Both the position numbers and the translations under genes were made by a program. Below, one piece after another: positions 30,471 through 64,000 of a stretch of DNA of 64,000 nucleotides (within the stretch, counting starts at the first letter, position 1; every line of letters begins with the position of its first letter). The DNA comes from Perca fluviatilis (lineage: Eukaryota > Chordata > Actinopteri > Perciformes > Percidae): contig NC_053116.1 in the NCBI RefSeq assembly GCF_010015445.1, positions 9,758,585 to 9,822,584 of the forward strand. The letters are read 5' to 3'. The notes beneath the pieces were generated by a model, which saw nothing but the letters and a program-made list of their open reading frames with translations, did no database searches and was not told the DNA's origin.

Positions 30471-31352
30471 AGGTCCCATAGCATGAAAATTTCACTTTAT
30501 GAGGTTTTTTAACATTAATGTGAGTTCCCCCAGCCTGCCTATGGTCCCCCAGTGGCTAGAAATGGTGATAGGTGTAAACCGAGCCCTGGGTATCCTGCTC
30601 TGCCTTTGAGAAAATGAAAGCTCAGATGGGCCGATCTGGAATCTTCTCCTTATGAGGTCATAAGGAGCAAGGTTACCTCCCCTTTCTCTGCTTTGCCCAC
30701 CCAGAGAATTTGGCCCACCCATGAGAGAGAGACATCATGGCTTTAAAACGAGCAAAGTGGCAGTTGGTCAAGGCCACACCCCCACCCTCCACCTTGCCCC
30801 CCTCTCTCTTCCTCAATAGCTACAGACACAGAAATGGCACATACTAAGGAAAGCTCATTGTGGGACTGGCTCTAGTGGCTGTAATTCTGCACCAAGGCTG
30901 AATTTCGGGAAAGAGACTTCAGATACAGTATTAGGGGACCACTAAGGTCTATATAAAAGAGACTTCAGATACAGTATTAGGGGACCACTAAGGCCTATAT
31001 AAAAGACTTCAGATACAGTATTAGGGGACCACTAAGGCCTATATAAAAGACTTCAGATACAGTATTAGGGGACCACTAAGGCCTATATAAAAGAGACTTC
31101 AGATACAGTATTAGGGGACCACTAAGGTCTATATAAAAGAGACTTCAGATAGAGTATTAGGGGACCACTAAGGCCTATATAAGAGAGACTTCAGATACAG
31201 TATTAGGGGACCACTAAGGTCTATATAAAAGAGACTTCAGATACAGTATTAGGGGACCACTAAGGTCTATATAAAAGAGACTTCAGATACAGTGTTAGGG
31301 GACCACTAAGGTCTATATAAAAGCATCCAAAGAGCACCATGTCATGGGACTT
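30471..31352. mobile_element. TTAA-flanked MITE carrying a nine-copy minisatellite
   Basis: Ends AGGTCCCATAGCATG and CATGTCATGGGACTT, with TTAA at 30467-30470 and 31353-31356, as for piggyBac-type elements. The 3' half is an array at 30911-31325 of nine 44-46-bp units. No coding capacity. Lies downstream of acap3 exon 16, inside the region removed to reach the alternative last exon. Confidence 0.85.
30911..31325. repeat. Minisatellite, nine units of about 46 bp
   Basis: Each unit carries ACTTCAGATACAGTATTAGG, then GGACCACTAAGG and CTATATAAAAGA. Units differ by AG deletions and single substitutions. Each one contains a TATATAAA box-like string. Confidence 0.93.
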
Positions 31353-31795
31353 TTAAGTAAAGGTACAAAAGTATTAGCATCTGAATAATGTATATTACAT
31401 TATTGGATTATAATTATTGTTGCATTAATGTGTACATCACTTCAATGTTGCAACTGGTAAAGGTGGTGCTCATTTTAATTACTTTATATAGTGTTGGTAG
31501 CTGGTAAATCCCCCCCCCCGGACAGGGATCAATAAAGTTTGATCTTTATCTATAACGTGACATTATAATTTATTTGTTAATTGTGTTTTCCAATATTCAT
31601 CTGAATCTGCAAAGTAACTACCTGAAATTATCAAATATATGAAGTAGAGTAAAAAAGTACAATATTTGCTTCGGATATGTAGTGGCGTAGAAATCTAAAG
31701 TAGCATATGATGGAACTACTCAAAGTGCAAGTACCTTAAAAATGTGCAGTACAGTACTTGAGTACAATTTATTTAGTGACTTTCCACCACTAAGA

Positions 31796-33040
31796 AGTAC
31801 ATTTACAGTTTTGAAGTACTTATCTTCTACTTTATTTGTCCATTTAATGCCATGTTATTCTACTCTACTACATTTATACATTCTACTCCACTTAGAGGCA
31901 AATACTGTAATTATTACTCCACGACATTTATCTAAAAGCTGTATTAACTAATTTAGGTCTACAAGTAATGATTAATCTGCCAATTTTATTTTCTCCATTA
32001 ATCGTTTTTGTCTATAAACCATCAAATAGTGATACATAATTCACAGGAGGAGTTATAAGTGTTGACAAGTACGTTAATAAAGACTTAAAAAGTTCTTAGA
32101 TTGGCTTACATCTACATTGTAGTGTGTTATAAAACACACACATATACAGTGTGTATATATATATATATACAGTGTGTATATATATATATACATACACACA
32201 CACACACACACACACACTGCTTTAAACTGCTAAAAGGAAACTCAAATGTTAATCTCTGCATGCATACTGAAACATGTCAGTCATATTTTAGTTTACACAA
32301 TACATAGGTTATGTCATGCTGTGAAAATCAGAGATATTCCATTTTTAGAGCACCAGCAGTGCATGATGTTAGATGCTTGTTAATAATGTTAGATGTAGTG
32401 AAAGGCTGTAAAAGCAAAGAAGAAAGAAGCTGAGGGAGAGGTTAGATTTTAGTCACATCTTCCATTTATTTCCATTTTAGAAGACACTGGGAGGAGTTAT
32501 TGGACAAAAAAAAGGGAGTCAAAACAAAACATAGGTAGCAGTTAGTGTTAATATACACAGGCATATTCAGAGATGTTCACAATCTCTTACAATATTTAAA
32601 GAATTTGTACAGATAACAGTCAGAGACAGAAAAAAAACAAGAAAGTTTAAAAATTTGCATGTTAGAAGCAAGCAGATAAAGTGTTAATAGTTTTTAGTTT
32701 ATATACACAACAGTCAACAGACACATCGTACCGTACAACACATAATCCGTCAATGGCTTGATGCAAATCATTGTTTGGTCAGTGATGACATCATCTAGGA
32801 CGGTCTGCTTTCTGTTCACTTTTGTAAGCTACAACACTAAGTACTGCACACAATAAGAAAAGGCTGCATTTTTCAAAGTGCTTTGAACCTATCACCGACA
32901 AGCAAGAAGGGAGAGTGAGCTGCTCTTTCTGTCGACGCCACGTAATTAAAAAAAGAATAAGAAAAAAAAAAAATTTCACTGCTAAATGGCTCCAGCCTGT
33001 GTATGATTTGGCAAACTCAAGTTAGGGACTGTATGGAAAT
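31796..33040. other. Gene-free stretch, part of the acap3 alternative intron
   Basis: Contains a compound (TA)n/(CA)n tract with a palindromic layout at 32147-32217 and otherwise AT-rich sequence. No exon seen on either strand. Confidence 0.4.
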
Positions 33041-36000
33041 TATTAGGGGGGAAGGTGGGGTGAAAAAAGGAGGTTATGTATTTTTATTTTATTAAATGGT
33101 GAAATTTGGTGGCGAAATCAATTTATTTTGAATGTAATCACCGAGTTCAGTGGATTCACTCGCAGGGGAGGAGTGAATTTGCCCAAATATCTTCACTTTT
33201 GAGTTAAACATTGGTGAGCTTGATCTCGCAAATTTGCGCCGTTGACCAGTAGCTAGCAGTCTTGACCATGCAGACCACTGAGGGAACAGAGCTCATAGCT
33301 TATTAGCTGTGTCGCACCATACACTTTTATTTTAACTCCTCTGTTGGGAGTATGAACTGCTCCATTAAAATGATGTGGTTGCAGACAGCTATGAGACAGG
33401 TATCTATGGCAAAAATATGTCTTTTGCATAAACTGTTTGAACTTATTGTTCTATTAGCAGCCGCGTTAACAAGCCTGCTAAGTGACAGTTAGCAAAAGAG
33501 TTTTTTTTCTTCTTCTTTTGGTCTAAAATAAAACTCTTTTAATTTGCTTGCTACTTTTTGGCCTTTATTTCATAATTTTCTCACAAGATTTAGTGAAAAA
33601 ACTAAAAAGATTGAATGGTTACATAAAAAAATTGCAGTTTTGAGAAACTGTAAATATGGATCTGAAAAGTTAGTAAAGATTGAACATGATCTTATTAAAG
33701 GGCATGCCATTTCCACTAGCCAACAGTCGCAGTAACTTTGTCATAACAGATACTAATTCATAATAACATTATAACAGAACGGTAACCTATAATATAATGC
33801 ATTTTCAGCACAACCCAACCTGTTCTAATACAGTAGGTGAAGCAAACAATAGTACGGTGACTCTGATCACACCCAGCTTCATGGCGGGAAATGTGTTCTG
33901 CTGCACCCTTAACCACGCCCAACAGTGATGTCACAGGGTCCCGAAATACACTTGTACATCACTGCAGCAAGAGAAGCAGTTACACCACCGGAGATGGAGA
34001 AAAAAAAAGGTCTAAGTGAAGGAGAGGGTCCAAATTAAATATTAATAGCCCTGGGCAGGGTTTTGCTTTTTTCAAGTCAAACATAACGTTCAGTGCCCCC
34101 ATCTAAATAATTTCCATACAGTCCCTTTGGATTCACGGCCTACCATGAGAAAGAAAATGGTAAAAAAATAAATAAATAAAAACACTTGCTGGCACACTGG
34201 AAAACTGTCTGTGGTCTATTTGATTTGAACTAAATCCCAACAGTCCATAGCATCCTTCAAAAACAAGCTACATCTTTGGGATAATATCGTTCTTTAAGCT
34301 AATTTTGCCTCAAATAACACGTAAAAAGAACCCTGCAGAGCTCAGTCTCATACGAGGCTGTTTAATGCTTCAACCAACAGTTTCTGGATCACTGCAATTT
34401 ACCGTGAGCTACCAAGGGAGTCAGACAAAAAGCACTCGGCAGACCTGACATCATTTTAGAGCATAAACGGGATCATTAAATACAGTTTTCGGCAGGCTGC
34501 CATGTTCATTGTCATCAAGCTTTTTGCACTAACCAGCCAATGGAAGACAGTGAGAGAGGGCTCTTTAGTCGGTTTTGCATCCATTTGTGTCATGAATGTC
34601 ATTCCATGCGCTGTTTGTCATGATTTGGCAGTATATCATATGGATATCAAACATTATTCAACAATACTATATGTCAAATATTCACATACACCGGGCACAG
34701 AAGTAAAGAAAAGCAACAGAGCGTAAGGAAGACCTGGGCAACAGCCACCCATGCACTATAAACAAAGACCAAATCTAATATCGGCCTATAGTCGAGATAC
34801 ATCAGAATACCATAAACAAACACTTTAACATACAAATACCCACTGTACAGTAAAACATGTTAGCTTAGTGTCATTTATCAAAACAATGTCCATCTTACCA
34901 CTGCAGCCTGCACTGCAGAATTTACTCCAAGAGATGATATATTATCAAACTCTGAATATTGGCTCTCTTTCTCATCACGAGAATTTAATACTGCCGCTGT
35001 GTGTGTATGTGTGAGTGCTCAGCAAAATTAAAATCTAACAAAATATATCCAGCTTTAAAAAAATACCATCTGCATTGTTGTTCAACATAATACAAAAAAA
35101 TACAGGTTATCTGTACCGAAATTATCATTGCACTATTGCTCTGGACGTTTGGTCATAAATTAAAACAAAAAGCATTCAAACTTATACCTAAAAAAAATAG
35201 AATAACAAGAAGGAAGGTAGAAGACATGAGAGCAAAAACTAAACTAAAATCACTGTTGGTAAGAAAAAAAAGTGCATAATTTCGCTTTTAATTGAACATA
35301 AAAGCATTCCTTGATCAATCTCTCGATCAATACAGAGAAATGATACTTCTTCTGGGATCATTTACTCTCGGTCACAGTTATCGCAGCCAAGCAGTTCCCC
35401 CCTCACCACTGTCAAAATGGAAATACAAGAGCTCCAGCTAGGGCTGTACAATTAACCGCAATTGTATAGAAATCGCAATATGGACTACTGCAATATCCAA
35501 ATCGCAGGGGGGGGGGGGCGCAATATTTGTTAAAGGCAACATTATGTGTGAAACCAATCTGAATGAAGTATTGTGGTGCTGCAGAGACGTCCCAGCCTAC
35601 AAATCCTATCCTACAGACTAAAGAAAAAAAAAAAAAACTTTGTTTGGTACAGATCCTTGCAAAAATCATACATTACATTTTTTAAATTTTAACATTTTTC
35701 AATGGAAATAAGAATAATGATACAAAAATAACAATTCCCTCCAATATCGCGAATCATATCGCAATCGCAATATTAGTCAAAAATAATCGCAATCAGATAT
35801 TTTCCTCGTATCGTGCAGCCCTAGCTCCAGCGCCATTTCATCACGTTATGTGAAAGAAGAAGAAGAAAAAAAAATTAAAAATCATCTCAGATTGAATTGA
35901 CCGTGAACAGGCAAGTTTAATTGCCTGCACCACCCTGTACGAGACTATTTGGCATCATTCCCCCTAACCGTCTGCGCTACCAAAACGGTGCAGAGTTATC

Positions 36001-37564
36001 AAGTGGGACGAGCTGCTGGTTCTGGAAGTAATCTTTCCCATTCTGGTTTTTGTTCTAAGGAACGAAAGACGGCGCCGTAGCTGCTGAATTCATCCAAAAA
36101 AGTGACCCAGAAATGAAAAGTGAGCTTGCAAATTGTGAAATCTGAATCAAAGCTCTGTGATTGGATGTTTATTGCCAAAATGCACCTCGGGAGTCAGTTA
36201 ACTTCGACCCACAAAGTTTTTTTTTTTTTTTTATACACAGGCTTGTATCTTCGACTTCTTATCAAAGAACCAGATTTTTTTTGTTGGGGCTTTAATGCCT
36301 TTAACTGATAGAACAGCTGTCACCTGGGTCTGTCCGAGGTTTCTCCCTAAAAGGGAGTTTTCACACACTAAATGCTTGCTCTTGGGGGAATTATTGAAAT
36401 TTTGGGTTATTTGATTGTTATGATTTGATACTATAAATAAAAATTCAATTGAAAATTGAACTGTAGACAGGAAAGGGGGGAGAGAGAGGCGGGGGACGAC
36501 ATACGGCAAAGGGCCACAGGTTGGAATCGAACCCGGACCGCTGTGGTAAGTAGGGTTTGGGTACCAAAACCCGGTTCCACTATGGACCCGGTTCCTATGC
36601 AACCGGTAGGAATCGGACCGGATTAGAACGCAAATTTCGGTTCCTCATTTCGGCTCCACTTGATGTGTCGACTGAAATATTTTCCCTCGGTCGCTCCGAA
36701 ACGGACGTAAAAATATCACACTTTCTCTTTCTTATTATATATTTAATATTATATATTTAAGTACTTTAAAACGTTAATATATTGTTAAATTTAAGGTAAG
36801 GACCGAGCCTTGGTACATGGGGCACACACTCCGCTAGGTGAGCTACCAGGGCGCCCCAGAACAAGATATTTTTGAATGCAATGTTGAATGATTTAACCTG
36901 CAAGCCCGTAGAAGTGGTCACGGAACATTGTCCACAGGAAACATGAATGGGACTTTTACTTCCATAACAAGGGGCGCCCGAAATAGCTCTTTCCCACTTT
37001 TGCAACAACTCAACAACTCAAGTGACATCGATGAAATCAAAACGTAGAATTGTTGGGACAAATCAGCTGTGGCAGGTCTTTGGTTCAGAGCACCCTGTCC
37101 CCTCGAAAACCCTCCAAATAAAAGAGAATACACTGCTGATGACTTTATCGGTGGCCTACTGATTTCTTCACAATAGTGCTGCTGGATAATCTTTATTTAT
37201 TTATTTATTTATTTTTTAAAGTGGCTAACACCTTCCCTGGCAGTGATTTACCAACTGTGCGAATGATTGTTATTTTGGCAACCGTCAGACAAAGTCGAGT
37301 CGGTCAAATGTGACATCATTTAGTAGGAGGTTAATACGGCGTCCCTGTGTGATCCTGAGTGAGGAGCTGACTGCTGTGGTCTAAACTCAGCCCACCGCGC
37401 TGGGGAGACGAGGAAATGATTCGGATAGATCTGATGTGGAGAAGAAGTTAATCCGGTGGGTGAGAAAAACAAGCTTGGAGCTGGTCTCTCTCAGTCAGTC
37501 CCATGTTTACTGGCACCCCCCTGCACTGGTTTACACTGTAGTTTAAACCTGACTGGACTGGAGT
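33041..37564 (-). other. acap3: acap3 3' UTR and downstream sequence
   Basis: Follows the stop codon of the standard last exon. Minus-strand poly(A)-like signals (TTTATT on plus) occur at several points, for example near 33077 and 33567; I cannot choose between them. It is interrupted by a hAT-type MITE (35439-35823), a repeat at about 36100-36370 shared with 46170-46500, and SINE remnants at about 36440-36560 and 36800-36860. 37190-37219 is (TTTA)n. Confidence 0.45.
35439..35823. mobile_element. hAT-type MITE with perfect 8-bp target duplication
   Basis: 385 bases from TAGGGCTGTAC to GTGCAGCCCTA. The flanks are gctccagc at 35431-35438 and gctccagc at 35824-35831, an exact match. Non-coding, in the acap3 3' region. 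Confidence 0.92.
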
Positions 37565-62391
<24,827 letters not shown>

Positions 62392-64000
62392 CTGAAAGTC
62401 CGTTGACACAGACACAAATTAAAAACAAGTTCACCATTTCCGAAAAGGCAATTCAGTCAAGGGTGCATCCCGTAAAAACTCTCCTCTTTGCAGTGAAATC
62501 CTTCGAACATCCTGTATATATGAGTAAAGGCACTGTCAGAGAGGTGGAGGAGGATTCAGAGAAGCTGACTGCAACACTTTCCACTTCAAAACACAAGCTA
62601 CGCTACGCGCTAAGCCTCCGGTGGCGCGTTAGGTCAGTGTTTGGTAATGAAGCATCGATTCCTCTGCAGCAGACGACCTGCTGTGATAAACACATTAGTC
62701 TACAGTAACACGTGCACCCATGAGATACTGGTTTCAGTTGTAATGGAGCCTTTTTACTGCATGTGGAGAGAAGGCTTTTAAATCAGGTATAATACACCCA
62801 AAATCAAATAATGACTCCAACGAATGAATCAACAAGCGGGAATCCAAATGATGCATTACGCAACCTACCTCTTGTCTAGGGCTGGGTGTTGCCAATGATT
62901 TCATGAATCGATTCCAATTCACGAGGTCCCGATTGGATTCATTATCAGTTAGGTTAGGGAAGTTTTAGTACCAATACCAATTTTGCTTGGGTATAAGACT
63001 CTCAGATACCTTCTGCTGTACAAATGTTAAACAACCAATGAGGCCGGGGTGCACAACTGATGATGTGTCGTATTGGAGGCACCAGGCGGTCATCCCCCAA
63101 TCCAACCCCACCCAAGAGGACATCTCCAACAACAGCGCTGGTGCGGAATATCAAGGGATTCTAACATCTAGTCCTAGTAAGCATACATATACAAGCAAGA
63201 TGCAACCCTCAAATATTTTTTATAATGTACCAGGTTAATGCATTATAAAAATATAAAGGGGCTCAATTCACCACATCCCTGGTGAAAAGGCTTATATTAA
63301 AAGGATCAATTTGGGGATTTTATTAATCGATATCAGATCACTCAAACTAATTTCAGGGAAGACTTCTGGTTAGTCACCCTGAAGAAGGCCTGCGTAGATT
63401 TTTGGGCTTTTCCGCCTTTAATTTGACAGGACAAGGTTTCAAAACCACTAAATTTTCCGTTATAGTGTCCCTAAGGTACAGCTGTTTTTTTTTATGAGTC
63501 GTCAAGGACAGAAAGTGCAGTTTAGAAATCCCTCTCCTTGCCAGTGTGCAGTGTTAAAAAATAAAATACATTGTGTTTGAATGGAAGTACCCAGATATTT
63601 CAAAATAATACATTTTAAAGCTGTAATTGCAATACCGCAAATACTGTGACACCATGACATTTTTGCTGAAGGTTATCATACCGGCAGAATCTTATAGCGG
63701 CACATGCCTACTTATTACTGGAATTTCATATCCATGATCTCATCCTTGCAAAAGAAATATAGAGCAGTTTTGATGGGGTTTCATGTTATAATGCTCCATG
63801 ACATGTTGTATCTGTTACACAGTAAATATTGAACTGTAGCTAAACGAAATGAAAAAAATAAATAAACCGCAAATCGATTCATAATCGCAATATCTGGCAG
63901 AAAAATTGCAATTACATTCCCCCCCCCAAATTGTTCAGCCATAACTCATATAAAGTTCAAACCGATCCCAATGAAGACACAGCGCCTGTGGGAGCGACCC
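62392..64000 (-). other. acap3 intron to the right edge
   Basis: No further BAR exon was found. Repeat fragments are present: a GGGCTGGGTGTTGCC terminus at 62879, a SINE 3' tail at 63405-63430 and AATCGCAATA phrases at 63870-63910. Confidence 0.45.

Larger units (their letters stand above)
30373..31795. repeat. GGTGGAAGAAGTA-type DNA repeat, copy 2, split by a TTAA element
   Basis: The outer copy runs from AGTGGTGGAAGAAGTAC to TTTCCACCACT. At 30471-31352 it is interrupted by a TTAA-flanked element; on either side the outer sequence (TTTTTACTTAA / TAAGTAAAGGTACAAAAGTA) is continuous. Confidence 0.75.

Noticed and set aside
30911..31325. CRISPR-like regular repeats
   Set aside because: Units are contiguous with no unique spacers, inside a transposable element in a vertebrate genome: a minisatellite.
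36231..36602. 123-codon minus-strand frame
   Set aside because: It spans repeat and SINE-remnant sequence in the acap3 3' region, has no family likeness and crosses low-complexity T runs.

Overview
This is eukaryotic DNA, almost certainly from a ray-finned (teleost, probably percomorph) fish. Three vertebrate genes are split by GT-AG introns. The introns and spacers are packed with teleost-type short interspersed repeats: tRNA-headed SINEs, hAT-type and TTAA-type MITEs, and long GT, TA and CT microsatellites. The species call rests on repeat style and gene structure; no database search was possible.

Layout. (1) 1-3.86 kb, + strand: the last two coding exons and the 3' UTR of sdf4 (Cab45), a Golgi-lumen EF-hand protein. 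(2) About 5.5-26.7 kb, - strand: a complete HIPK-family nuclear kinase gene, best matched to HIPK1, with 16 coding exons at 25269-7959 and a CpG-rich candidate promoter and 5' UTR exon near 26.4-26.75 kb. Its first coding exon carries a one-base frame break. (3) 29.6-62.4 kb, - strand: 16 exons plus an alternative 3' exon of acap3, an Arf GTPase-activating protein. They run from the end of the BAR domain through the PH, ArfGAP and ankyrin domains to the stop. The first ~220 codons lie beyond the right edge.

sdf4 and hipk1 converge tail to tail. hipk1 and acap3 lie head to tail on the minus strand. The genes work in separate systems: secretory-pathway calcium, nuclear signalling and Arf6/endosome traffic. 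SDF4 and ACAP3 are close neighbours on human 1p36, whereas human HIPK1 is on 1p13.

Most notable: acap3 can make two different C-termini. An internal splice donor in the usual last exon joins, in frame, to an exon about 8 kb further downstream whose product looks like the tail of ACAP2. acap3 also has a 12-nt microexon. A 52-nt PH-domain exon has a GC donor and a (CT)n polypyrimidine tract. A 30-bp minisatellite repeats the branch-point region before the penultimate exon. The repeats include several nested insertions with exact target-site duplications. Nothing in the window looks like a wholly new system; the novelty is in splicing architecture and repeat history.
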